Positions 11,166 through 22,600 of a stretch of 64,000 bases of DNA are shown in pieces; position 1 is the first letter of the stretch, and each line of letters opens with the position of its first letter. The notes beneath the pieces were generated by a model that had not been told where the DNA came from, ran no database searches, and saw only the letters and a program-made list of their open reading frames with translations. The translations under genes were made by a program, and so were the position numbers. This DNA comes from Gonium pectorale (Eukaryota > Chlorophyta > Chlorophyceae > Chlamydomonadales > Volvocaceae), in the NCBI GenBank assembly GCA_001584585.1, contig LSYV01000004.1:367876-431875 (forward strand). Direction: 5' to 3'.

Positions 11166-11990
11166 GGGGGGCCTCGAAGCCATAGATATCCGGGGGAAGG
11201 CCGCGTATCTGCGTAGTTCGCGTGAGGCGTGTGGAACCCCTGCACGCGCGTTGCAGCGGCTATGGATAGGATGCGGGTGACGTGGGCTTCGGTCATGAAG
11301 CAGTGCGCAGGGGTTGCACAGGCCGTACAAGGGTCCAGCAGGGGTGCAACTGAACTTCGTGTGTTGCATGCAGCTGTGGCAAAGTGCAGGATGAGCGTGC
11401 GTGTAGGATGTTCAACGGATCAGGTTTGGCAGGTTGTTAAAGCGAGTTTTACACCAGGGGAAGGAGGTTGGCCACGTAGGTTCCCCCTCCCTGTACTGCC
11501 ATATCATCCTGCCTGACTCGGGTGTCGTAGTATGTGCTGTTGTGGCCAGTCGTGCTGATGGACCCGCTCTAAAGGCAGCCACCCCCACTTTCCACGTGGG
11601 CAGCGATGCCCAGCAGTAGGGAGGCCTTGTAAGTAACCTGCAACATTGGTAATGAGGTGCTGAGCCTGCACGTCCGTTCTTGCTCGATGCCGGTTCCCCT
11701 TCGCAACTGTCCACTGCTACACCCTTAAGCCGCCACATACGCGTGTTATGCGTTGCGCATTAAGTAAGCCCTAGACAGCAGGCGAGGCAATGAGGCCGCA
11801 TGGATATGGACCCAAAGACGCGCCCCTAGCTTACCAGCGGCGGCAACAAGGAAAGACAAATGAGTTCGTAGACAATTGTTCACAAATATCATGCACGATG
11901 CTCGCACCGCCATGCATTCAAGATTTTCGCCGCTCAGAAAAAGGATGGAAGCACCCGCCCCAGCGGGGCATGCCTACCACTCAATAAGGC
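11166..11990. other. Convergent 3' intergenic, H2A and membrane-protein gene
   Basis: 825 bp between two convergent stop codons. TGTAA is present on the plus strand at 11628-11632 and on the minus strand (TTACA) near 11449-11453. If both are used, the two 3' UTRs overlap. No other feature was seen. Confidence 0.5.
11628..11632 (+). terminator. TGTAA poly(A) signal candidate, H2A
   Basis: This is the chlorophycean poly(A) motif, about 460 nt after the H2A stop and the nearest plus-strand match. A polyadenylated H2A message would fit with its intron-bearing partner. Confidence 0.4.
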
Positions 11991-14900
11991 TCAATCCCAC
12001 TTGCACCCCTTCCCTACGCCACTGCTCGAAGCACCCGCGCCATCTCCCTTCCCCAACGCCAAGCATACTTCACCCTTCCTGACCTGACGCGCAAAAAGGA
12101 ATTTCAGGTACAGGTGGCAGCCGACTGTTGTGGCCAGCGCTGCCGCCTCCACGGTGGCCGCCAGCAGCGCGGCGCGGACGGGGCTGGTGAAAGCACCAAC
12201 CATCAGTCCGGTGGCTGCGTTCAGCGGTAGCTTCGCACAGCCCATTAGCAACGCCGTCAGGGGCGACAGCTGCGGGGGTGGTGCCCACGAGGAGGGCAGT
12301 GGCAGACGAAAGTTGGGGCGACCCGTGGGTCAGTGTCGGTCCGGGCCACAAGGGTTCATACCGCAGGGACACGGAGTTCGAAAATGCGCTGGATCCTTGA
12401 AAGACCGCCGCATCTGCGCTGCTGCGCCTGAGCTTATCATCGCCATCTGCGTTTCTCCCCAATTGAGCAGGGCATGCTGAAGTACCATGCTCACGTGACT
12501 GCCGTGCGGATCGGCCGAGACTAGCCCCACATGGCACTGTACAAAGCAGCCGTCGAGCAGCCCGCGCCCTATCTACGAGCAGCCCGCGCCCTATCTACGT
12601 GCCCCGCCCCCATGCCCTTCAGGACACACGGCCAAGCACGCAAGCAGCCACCACCCACCACCTACCAGGCACGTGCCGGGCAGGATGACGCCCTCCGTCA
12701 GCAGAATGCCCAGCCCGCCTGCGTACGTTGCGCCGCCCGAGGGCGGCGCAATGCCGCGAGCCGCCAGCGCCAGCAGCAGCGCCTTGGATGCCGGGTAGCC
12801 CGCGTAGCGGAGCAGCCTTGACCACTCCAGACCCGCCAGGCGTGCCGAGGCTGCGGGCGGCAGCAGCAGCCAGGCGGTGGTCGACAGCGTGCCGGCGCCC
12901 AGTCCCAGCACCAGCACTGCATTGGTGGTGCTCAGCAGTGGCTGGCCGGCCCGGAGGCCGCGCAACAGCAGCACTAGCATCATCAGGGCGTCCAACGCGC
13001 AGCTGGGTGAAGGGGGCGACGGGGGGGGGGCGCGTGGAGGGAAGGGGGCAGGCTCACCGGTGCGACCAGGGGCCAGGCGAAAGGAGGAACAGACATCAAC
13101 TCGTGAGCTGAAATGTGTCTGCAAGCTGTGAGGGAAGCCCGAAGGGCGATGGGCATCATTGGCTGTCTGACGCAGGAATCCCACGCCGCGGCTGTAAGAT
13201 GGCTTCCGTTGCCGCAGTCCTGCCCGCGGCCCCACACGGCAATCCGCGAGTCCTCCATGGCCGTGTACACCCACTCACGCGGAGCGGCTTAGGGTGATGG
13301 CCCACGAGCGCTGGAAGGCGCCGAATGCCTCAGTGTACTCGGCACCGTTCGCAGCATTCCGCCACTGCGAGGGCAGCCATCCGCCCTGCCACCATCCGCC
13401 CCGTCCAAAGGCAGATCCTAAGCTTCGGCCTTCGGCACCGCCTCCAGGGCGGTGTGGCCGGACCTCCTTATCTCCGTTCCCGCATCCCTCGCAGAGGCCT
13501 TCACTAGAATACGCGCAAGGGGCTCCATCCATGCCGGTGGCGCGGGAAGGTGGTGCGGCCTCAATGCTGCCTGCGATCGCGGTTGTAGCCGCCGCCGAGA
13601 CACTGCGGGCGACGCTGTGCGCCGCAGTGCCGTCCTCCGCTGCTGCCGCTTTCTCTGCGCGGCGCAGGTCAGCACGGATGCGCGCCGCCACGGCATACAA
13701 ACCCGCCGCGTCGGTAAACTGTAGCAGGTGGGTGCCCAGCGGGGACCAATGCGACAGCCAGCTGGTAGCACCGCCGCCGCCTGCGTTCCCGCCGTCCCCG
13801 CCGTTGCCAGACGGCAACGCTTGCCAGGTATCGCCCTGGTCATCCTCGCCGGCAGCGGTGGCCGCCAGCCAGGTGCCTAGGTCGTACAGGAGCTCGTCCA
13901 GGTCAGAGGCGAAGGCGGTGGGCCACGCTGTCGCTGCCGCCGCTACCGCCGCCGCCAGGGCGCCGTCGTTGGTAACAAGCAGCGGCGCGAGGGCGCTGTC
14001 AAACAGGCGGCCCGAGGCAGACCCGCCGGCGGATGTGTCGGTGCGGAAGCGGAGCTCAAGCTGCGCGAGGTGGGATGCGGCGGAGCGGCACAGTCAGGGG
14101 CTGGGCTATGGCCGGCTACGGTACCTGATTGCTTGGGGCAAGAATGGCAGAGCAACTGAGCAAGAGCCCCTAGCCGCGCCGCGTTCACGCAACCACTGCA
14201 CAACCGCACATGGGATCAGCAAAGAAAGCGCTTGGGCTGAGAACGAACGAGTAAACCAAGCAACCTGGCAGGACAGTCAACTTGCGTCAACTGCAACCAC
14301 CGGGAGTGCGAACGCGCGGCGCGGCTCACCAGCGCTGTGCCCGACCGCGTGACGGGGCTCAGCAGCTCCACCTCATACTCGTAGTGGCTGCCGCGGGGGC
14401 AATCGCCCGAGAACGCTGGGTCTCCGTCGCTGCCGCAGTCACTGGCGAAGTCACTGCAGCTGTCGGCGGCCGCATCGCTGCGCCCCCGGCCTTCAACGGC
14501 GCGCGCCGACAACACCCTGGCGGGCAGGGAGGTGCCCCCCGACCGCAATAGGGCCTCCGCCAGTATCGGCGGCGGTCCCGCATCCCGCGCGGTGGTAGCG
14601 GGGAAGGCCACCAGCGCCCGCAGCACGGTCGGCAAAGCCTCCTTGCCCGCCACCGCAGCAGCCATCGCCGTTGGCGGCAGCGGCAGCACGCGCGGCAGCA
14701 CGCTGACCACCATGGCGGGGGTGGCGGGCGGGTCGGCGGTGGCCCCGCCGGCCAGCGCTGGCGCCCCCGTCACCTGCCGCACCTCCTCCACGCACACCAG
14801 CGGCACGAGGTCCGCAGAGGAGGAGAAGGAGCCCGCGGCGCCGCAGCGGCCGGCGTGTCCGTGCCTGGTCTCAGCCGAGAGCGCAGGCCAACAGACCTCC

Positions 14901-17604
14901 GCAGTAGCCCCCTCGCCCGATCCCGGCGGCTGCAGCTGCGGCGGCTGTATGCCCAGCGCCTGCACCACCGCTTGCATGTCTAGGGCCCAGATCGGAGTCG
15001 GCGCGCCGGCTGCTTCGCCTTCGGGTGCAGTGCCGGGGCCGTGCAGGAGAGGCCAGTGGGGGTGCGGGGGCAGGGAAGGGCCAATCAAGAATGGGCGCGG
15101 CCCTGTAGAGGAGGGGGGCTTGCCCCAATCTAGCAAAGAAATGCGTGAACGGATTCTCCTCCCTCCGTTGCGGGAAACCAGTCCCAGCTGAGTCCGGGCT
15201 TGAACTGTGTGCCCAACCCCGGCCTCAACGAGCCCCACCCACCGCACGCTCAGGCTGCGTATGGTACATGGGTCAAAACCCCGCCTTGGCCCATGTTTCC
15301 AAGTAACGCTCCCATGGCGCCGCCCGCTCGCACGCCTGTTCACCTACCCGGCGCCTCCAGCAGCAGCAGCAGCTCAATGCAGCCCCGCCGCACGCACGCC
15401 TCCCGCAGCGTCAGCCCCTGAAGCCGCAGCGCCTCGGACAGCCGGTCGTGGAAGCCGGCCGCCAGATCCTCGGGGTGCGCCCATGGGATCTGGGCGGGGA
15501 GGAGCGGTGGGGGCGGGGCGGGGCGGGCGAGGGCTGTCAGCGGTGCGGGTACAACACGACAGATCTGGAGGCAAGGCGATTCAAGGGAGGGCCAAGCGAG
15601 GAGCAACCACAACCGGCCAAGGCGCTGGTCAGCTGTTACCGGATCGGTCGGTCATCATCGCGTCATGGCCAACCCCACAGCCCCGCACCCCGCGAAGTCC
15701 AACGTGCGTAGTCCGCCATCCTCTCGTTCGGCACCCCCAAACCCCGACCCGACAGCACCCTGCCACCGCCTCGGGGGCGACCGCTGTGGACTGCCCCCAA
15801 AGCCAGCCCGCATCCCCCATCGGCCGGCGCTGCCTGCGGCTCCCGGGCCCGACCTTGATCCTGACGGTTTGCCGCCGCAGGACCGAGCGGTACACGGGCG
15901 GCGGCGCGCCCCGACCCGCGCTCAACTGCGGCAGCGGCAAGGGCGCACAGGCCGTAGGCGTTTGCGCCGCCGCCGCCACCGCACTCGCCGCCGCAGCAGC
16001 AACAGCTGGCTGCAGCATTGCGCCCAGGCATGCAACCTCCTGCCTCGCCTGCCCCGGGCTGCTGCAGCTCCTCAAGGGATCGCACGGACTGCCGCCATCG
16101 CTGCCGGCCTGAACCGCAGCCGCCGGGGTGTCCGCGCCCGTCAACGCCTCGCCCGGGGCACCGCCCCCTACCGCGCTGGCGGGATCGGCGCGGCCGCTGC
16201 CCTTGCAGCCACCGCTGGCGCCGCAGTCACAGTCGCTGCCGCTGCCTCCTATACGGTAGCGAAAATCGCAATCACGCTCGGCTGAAGGGGCCTTGCCCTT
16301 TTCCATCTCCTCGCGGCGAAAACCCGGCGAAGACGGCGTCAGCTCACCGCAGCCCCTCCCCGCCACCGACGCCGACATGGTCGACGCCCACGACCTTGCG
16401 GCATGGCGCCTGCAGACCAGGTACTCCAGGTACAAGTTTGCAGCCGCCACCAGCGCCCGTGTGAGCAGCAGGCCGCGCATGCTGACGGCGCCGGGCGGCA
16501 ACGCCCCCGAGGCGGTGTACCAGGACGCCAGCAGCAGAGTGGATGCGGACGAGAAGGCCAGCGCAGCCAGCTCGACGCCCATGTGGACGCGCTGGCCGGA
16601 GGGCGCGGGGTGTGGGCGGGAGGACAAAGTTGCGGTCGGTCGGCGGTGCATGAGGAGCACTGGTATCGATACAAGGCGAGCGGGCACCCGTGCCTGTAGC
16701 AACCTGGCACACCGGAACGCCGGCCCAGAAGCGCTATCTCGCAGTGAGTCATCCTACGCACTATACTGCAGGTTCCGGGCCGCGCCGGCCTCCCACCCCG
16801 CTCGAGCGCCCCCTGCCCCCGGCCCCTGGCGCTCACCCAGGTGCCGAGCATGGACAAGAAGACGACCACCTCAAAGGGCGGATGCTTGCTAAAGATGGAG
16901 GTCAGGGCGAGCTGCGAGGGCGTATGGTGGGGCCCAGCCAGCACGTGGTAGGCCGTGTTGAACAGCCGCACCGCGTAGCCCGTGAGGGGGACCACAAACT
17001 GCAAGGGGCGGGGCACGATAGGGGCCATTTGCGGGGGGCGAGGGCGTGAGATGAGGGGTCTCGGTTCGCAAGGAAGAGGGAGAGAGGCCAGATGTGTTGT
17101 GCGGCTGAGGCCAGGTGGCCAGGTGGCTTGGGCGGTTGGGTTCCGGAGAGGTGTGCAAATCGGGCAGCCATCAAGTGGATTGAAGCCGCAGGGGACTCGT
17201 TGATGGGAGCGGTACGGTTGGGAATGAAGGCAAGGCGAGCGGTGGAGGGGAGGAAGCGAGACACGCACCTGGGCGTATAAGCCGGCTGGCACGCAGAGGG
17301 CGCAAAGCCACCTAACGAAGAGCAGCGGCAGCCCGTAAGATGCCCATCTATCCTCAGGAGATAAGCGGAGGATGTCCCACAGCACAAGCGGGGCATTCCG
17401 AGCAATATAAAGAGAGCGGGCGAGGCCACTGCCATCGCACGGATATCCCGCCAGCACGCGGGAATTCTCCGGAAGCGTGTGTGAGTGGCCCGAATGGCAA
17501 TATGGCGCTGCAAGCTGCTGGTAGCAAAAGAGCGAGGCAACCGCCAGCACCCCGGATGCCAGCTTCTCCCAAGCGCTGACGTGACCTCTCATTTCGTAAT
17601 TCAT
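11991..17604 (-). CDS. Large multi-pass membrane protein, unidentified
   Basis: I do not recognise a family. Eight exons keep one frame: 17269-17604, 16837-16998, 15854-16591 (or down to 15689), 15348-15489, 14330-15009, 13279-14060, 12666-13002 and 11991-12269, about 1150 aa. The N-terminal third has several hydrophobic segments (LASGVLAVASLFCYQQLAA, LPLLFVRWLCALCVPAG, FVVPLTGYAVRLFNTAYHVL, GVELAALAFSSASTLLLASW). A long soluble, Ala/Gly/Ser-rich middle follows, then a C-terminal block of further membrane segments. The sequence LYLEYLVCRR near the end of the first membrane block resembles LYLKFLFARQ near the C-terminus, suggesting two related halves. The 3' end of exon 3 is uncertain: a GTCGGG donor at 15853 and a GTGCGG donor at 15688 both keep phase. 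In-frame introns inside the long middle exons cannot be excluded. The final stop could also be bypassed by a splice after RQ. Confidence 0.6.
12555..12600. repeat. Short tandem duplication in an intron
   Basis: AGCAGCCCGCGCCCTATCTA plus two bases occurs twice back to back, within the last intron of the membrane-protein gene. Confidence 0.7.
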
Positions 17605-18022
17605 GTACAGGCCATTAGTTCAGGGAGTGAAAAGGTGGGGAGTAGGCAGCTACCGGGGTGCGAAATTCAGCACGAACAACGATGAACACATAGCGGAGAC
17701 CAGGCTATCACTGACGTATCGTGCAGTAGCTAAAATAAAGAAGGATAGCCACTTCTTTTCTTTCGTTCGTAATCCCGTACTCCAGTGGTGACTGGGCGCC
17801 TTGAGGGACCTGCAAACGCAGAACGTACCTGGAACAGTCTTCTTAACATGCCCCACTCAATGCCAATACATGTGATGTGCTCGCAACCGCCTGGACACTC
17901 CCCCATCCACCCCGGGCACGCCCGGGCCTGCCAGGCGAACGGGCACAATTGCTTCAAGATGGCCCCCGCCACCCCCCTCGCCCTGTCCCCGGCTTCCCGT
18001 CCTCCTTTGGCTCACCTCCGAG

Positions 18023-18486
18023 CCAGCCCCAGACGATAGCCCTACGGTTCGCCCCTCTAAACCGTTGCTTCAGTTGAACGAATCCTGGACCAAGGGACCA
18101 ACCTCTCACTTCGTCAATTGCAGGGGGGGCGTAATCCGGGGCACAGACCTCCCGTGCGCTGAGGGTACTCTGCTACTCCCTGCAGGACAGTGTAACATCG
18201 AAGCGCAGTCACAGCATTGGGCAGCCAACCGTGGAACCGCTGTTGCCGACCACGCCAGCCCCAGACGATAGCCCTACGGTTCGCCCCTCTAAACCGTTGC
18301 TTCAGTTGAACGAATCCTGGACCAAGGGACCAACCTCTCACTTCGTCAATTGCAGGGGGGGCGTAATCCGGGGCACAGACCTCCCGTGCGCAGAGGGTAC
18401 TCTGCTACTCCCTGCAGGACAGTGTAACATCGAAGCGCAGTCACAGCATAGGGCAGCCAACCGTGGAACCGCTGTTGCCGACCACG
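18023..18486. repeat. 232-bp tandem duplication, ~99% identical
   Basis: Unit 1 is 18023-18254 and unit 2 is 18255-18486. They differ at two positions seen by eye (GCTGAGGG versus GCAGAGGG, CATTGGGC versus CATAGGGC). Each unit contains a plus-strand TGTAA and an open frame of about 65 codons with no recognised homology. The near identity implies a recent duplication. Confidence 0.92.
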
Positions 18487-18685
18487 CCTGATGTTACATG
18501 CTATCGCCCAGACACTGGGCACGTACGTTGACTGCACGGCAAGCAGGGACGGCATCTGTACGCGTGGTAGATGGTGCAATGATGCCATCCAGCTACGACC
18601 GTCGCCCGCGGACCTTGCACCCAGGACGCAACACACGCTCCCTCCCCTCCCCGACACGCACAGGATGCACCAGCTTCGTAAACTG

Positions 18686-18800
18686 CAATGGGGGGGGCAC
18701 ACCTCTACGGACATACACACCCGAAGGCGCGGCGTTTCCAGTAGGGCGGGCGGGCGGTACAAGAAAAGGCAGGCGTGTGAGGCAAACGAGCAGACGCGCC
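18686..18800 (-). repeat. Hairpin repeat family, copy B
   Basis: On the minus strand: CCCTACTGGAAACG, then CGCGCC-TTCG-GGTGTG (six pairs including two G-U, around a UUCG tetraloop), then TATGTCCGTAGAGG. The 5' flank shares CGTCTGCTCG with copy D. It has no T-run. Confidence 0.8.
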
Positions 18801-19600
18801 CACCAGTCCTGGACGGGGCGGCACCCTCCTGGCGCCCAGCCAGGGTACCGCAGCCTGTGCAGCAGCGCACCTACAGGTGCCGCCGGCCTCTCCGCCCCTG
18901 CCCCCGGCGCCCCCACGGCCGGTTTACCGGTGATCCATGCACGTCACACGTGTGCCTCACGACCCGGCCAGGCACACCAAGCCACTGCCAGAGGGGGGCC
19001 GCGGGCGGCGGCGCCGCACCCAAGGAGCGGAGGAGTCTCGGGTACTGGCGGGAGACCGCCGCCTTCTGCCCGGGGAAGCTCACTCCTAAGGCACTCGCCA
19101 TCCAGCGCCCCCGGCAGGCAGCACCACTGTCGCCATTACACAGTACCGCAAGTCGCACCCACTCCGCACCTACCGGTACTGCTACGGCGTCCTTTCCACC
19201 TGCATCAGTCAAACCCTAGACCTTGGGCGCCTGTCCATTGCGCCGCCGCCTCCCCTCCGCCAGGTGACTGCCAGCTCCACCATCAGCATCAGCAGCGTCA
19301 CACGTGGCGCAGCGACCTCCGTGCTCTGTGCCTACCCGAGCGCCCGCCGTTGGGGCCTCCGCTCAGTCCCGGTCTTGGCGACCATCGAACACCCAACCGC
19401 ACCCGGCAGCACCCGCCGGACGGTCGGCCCCGCGTTCCCCTCGACCCCGGGGTGCCTCCTTGCCCGGGTGGACTCGGCCCTCGGCTTCTCCTACATGCAC
19501 CCAGGCAGCACGCCCGCCCGGCCGCTTCCCAACCCCCGGTAAACACTGATGGGCAGGATGTACAGGCGGGATGCGCCATGTCCCAAACGAGCCCCCCACT

Positions 19601-19605
19601 TTACA
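19601..19605 (-). terminator. TGTAA poly(A) signal candidate, DRG2
   Basis: TTACA on the plus strand, about 56-60 nt after the DRG2 stop codon. Position and motif fit a chlorophycean 3' end. Confidence 0.6.
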
Positions 19606-19660
19606 TGCACACACCGCCGCTCGCGCAGCCGCGCCCCGCCGCTCGCCGCTCGCCTGGCGC

Positions 19661-22600
19661 TCACGTCTTGAGCGCGGGCTTCTTCTCGCGGTCCGCTATC
19701 CGCAGCGGCTTATCCGAGGTCGTCTTGAAGCGCCCGCGCCCGTCCTCCGCCGTGTTGACCTTCTTCTTTACGATCTGCGCGCGAAGGTGCGGCATTGCGT
19801 GTGAATGGAGGGCGGGAGGCCGGCGGCAGAGAGGGGTTGGCGGCAGCGGAAGCTGGGCGGTGCAGTGGGAGGAGAAGCCGCGGCGTGTGCACCCACACCA
19901 CACCGGGTGCCACCCCGCCCGGCCCTAGCTTGGCGCCGCGGCGCGCCCGCACGCTTCGCTCCCTAACCCGAGCCTACACTCGTATACCGTTACCCTGCCG
20001 CCCTCGAGTGCCTAAAGTAATCCCCACCCCAGCCACCTCCACCCACCCCGCCCGCCCACCCGGCTGCCCACCTGCACCACGTCCTCGTCCTCAAGCTGGT
20101 GGTTGAGGCCGCAGCGCTGCGGGTAGTGCTTGCTGGAGGTGCCCCACACCAGCGCGTACTTGAACTGCCCCACCATGCTGTTGTGGATCTGGCGGCACAG
20201 CGCCTCCAGCGTGGTGCCGCCGCGGTCGGCCGTCAGCACCACCGGGTCCGCGAAGTCGGGCTTGGCGCCCACCTTCTTGGTGTACACGCGGACCTGGGGG
20301 GAAGGAGGGGAGGGGTGCGGGGGAGGGCGTTTAAGAACATACGAAGCATCCCCGTTTTCCAAAGCATTCCCACTGGGGATCAAAAGAAAAAAGGCGTCCT
20401 CAGTAGATAGGCCTGAGGCGAATGCCGTCAACCAAGGCGAATTTTTCAATCAGTCACCCCGGCCCAACGTTCCATCGTCCCGGTCATGAACAAGCCCGTG
20501 AGCCCATGAAAAGGATGGAAAGAGGATCGAGGGGGGGAGGGGTAACGGCACCCTCCCAAAGTCAGTGGAGCTCGTATCTCGTCCCAGACGCAGAGAGCTG
20601 AGGGTCGAAGGGAGGGGTCCAGCGTCGTAGATCGTGAGGCCATCCTCCCGGTGGTCCGTCGCATTTCTGTACGACCATAAGCCGGGGTTGCGTCCCACTG
20701 GGGAGGGGTAGCGCGGGGACGGCTGGGAAGGCGTTCCGACCCGTTCCCCTTCTTCGCTACCGCCTCCCCTCCCCGGCCCGCCCCTCCCGGCGCCCTTCCG
20801 CCCGCCCGACCGGCCCACCAGCGCCATCATGTCCCAGATGCGCTCCAGCAGGCCGACCATGTTGAGCTTGAGCGAGCAGGAGATGGGAATGGAGTTGGGC
20901 CAGTGCGCAATCTCGTCCACCTCCTCCATGCTGCACATGTCCACCTTGTTGTACACGTACAGGCACTTGATGTAGCGACGGTTGCCCTGGAAGGGGGCCG
21001 TTGGTGGTTGGGGCGGTTGCGTGCGAGGAACGGCGGGGACATGTGGCGGTTTGACGGGGCTTTGGTTAACGGCGGCTGACAAGGCCAAACGCGGGGGGAA
21101 GCTGGGCGAGCCTGATGCGCCACGCGTCAGTGAAGGGAGCCCATGCGGCCAATGGCCGCCACGCAGCCGCACGTGTGTGTGTGTGCGTGTGCGTGTGCAC
21201 CCCCATCATCGGCTGGCATCTCTCGCCTTCGTTCGCCTTACCCCCACTCCCCTACCCCATGCCTTTACCCACCCTCTCCCTCCAACCCCTCCCTTCCACC
21301 CCCCGCCCCGCCGCCGCCCCACCTCAATGACGTCGATGAGGTCGTCCACGGTGGCATCCTCCTTGAACAGCACCTCGCAGTTATGGATCTTGTACTCCTG
21401 GGTTTGGGAAAGGGGGAAGGAGAGAGGGGAGAGGGGAGGGCCGGGGCGAGGACGCGGCGTGAGAGGCAGCAGGAGGGCAGGGGCAGGGAGCAGGGTAGTG
21501 AAGATGGGAAACGGGTCGCGTCGCGGACACCAAATCGCATACGCAATGGAAGAACTTGTGGCGGTCTTGGCAGGGAGGAGGGGTCCAGGGGCTCAGCGCC
21601 AGCGCCAGCCCTATCGCCCGCACGCACGCTTTCCCCCAGAGCGCTCCCGCCCCGCGTCACTACCGCCACCACCATTGCCCCATACCCACCGCCCGCACAT
21701 CTGCCCATTTTCCGATGTCCCCTCCCGCCTCCCTCCCGGCCCCGCCCCATCCCCCACCTGCAGCACGCGCTGTATGAGCTTGTCGTCCAGGTGCGTGAGC
21801 GGCAGCGTCGAGTTGACGGACACGCCGCCGGTCTTGCGCTTCTTGAAGTAGATGTTGGGCGGCGCGCGGTTGAGGCGGATGCCCACCGCCTCCAGCTCGC
21901 GTGTGAGGATCTGGGGGGGAGGGGAGGGGAGGGCGCGGGGCGGCGGGGAGGGCGGACAGGGGCAGGCAGGTGGGTTGGGGCGGCGGGCGGGGTGCGAGAA
22001 GCGCTTACGTCGAGCATACTGTCGGGTGGCGGGGGTTGCCAATCGCCAGAGGGACGCGATGTGCGCCATAGCTGCAGTGATGGCACATGCCTGCGACCAC
22101 TGCTGCAACCCGCAACCCAACGTGTCCCTTGCGCGCCTCCTCCCCGCATAACCCCACTTCTGCGGCAAAAGGCTCGTGTTGCAGGGGTGATGTCCCCTTG
22201 TCCCGGCGCACCCTCACCCCTTCCCCGCTATCCGCCCCTCACTTGCATGTCCTTGCTCGCTCTACTGTGCACCCACTGCTTGTACATCGGTGGCCCCTAA
22301 TGTGTGGGGCTCTCCGACTCGCCCGTGTTGTGGGAAACCGCTTGTCGGTCCGCGCACGGTCAGCACCCTTGCCTGCTCACCCCCCGCTGTCCATGTCTGT
22401 CGTACCCCCGTACGGTCCGCCTGCCCTTTCTACTTGCCACCCCGTCTCTTTCCGTTATCCGCAGCAAATCGGTGACGGGTTTCAAGTGTGGAGCGTTCCT
22501 TCTCTGCCTCTGCTTTGCCTTGCCCGCCCCGCATGTTTGGCCGTCATCCATCGCTAACTTCTTCTGCTGCTGTCGCCGTCCACCCGCCATCCCCCCCCCC

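Larger units (their letters stand above)
17605..19660. other. Intergenic, membrane-protein gene promoter to DRG2 3' end
   Basis: Both flanking genes are on the minus strand, so this holds the promoter of the membrane-protein gene and the DRG2 3' UTR. It contains a 232-bp tandem duplication (18023-18486) and one hairpin-repeat copy (18686-18800). Long open frames over 18490-19930 on both strands look like GC-rich shadow frames. A short hydrophobic minus frame near 19264-19320 is too small to call. Confidence 0.5.

Noticed and set aside
13294..14352. Long plus-strand frame of 352 codons
   Set aside because: It is antisense to a well-supported exon of the membrane-protein gene; Ala/Pro/Arg-rich composition is typical of GC-rich shadow frames.
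18498..19928. Plus-strand frame of 476 codons
   Set aside because: Low-complexity Pro/Arg/His composition, spans a hairpin repeat and the 3' exon of DRG2 on the other strand, no recognisable domain.
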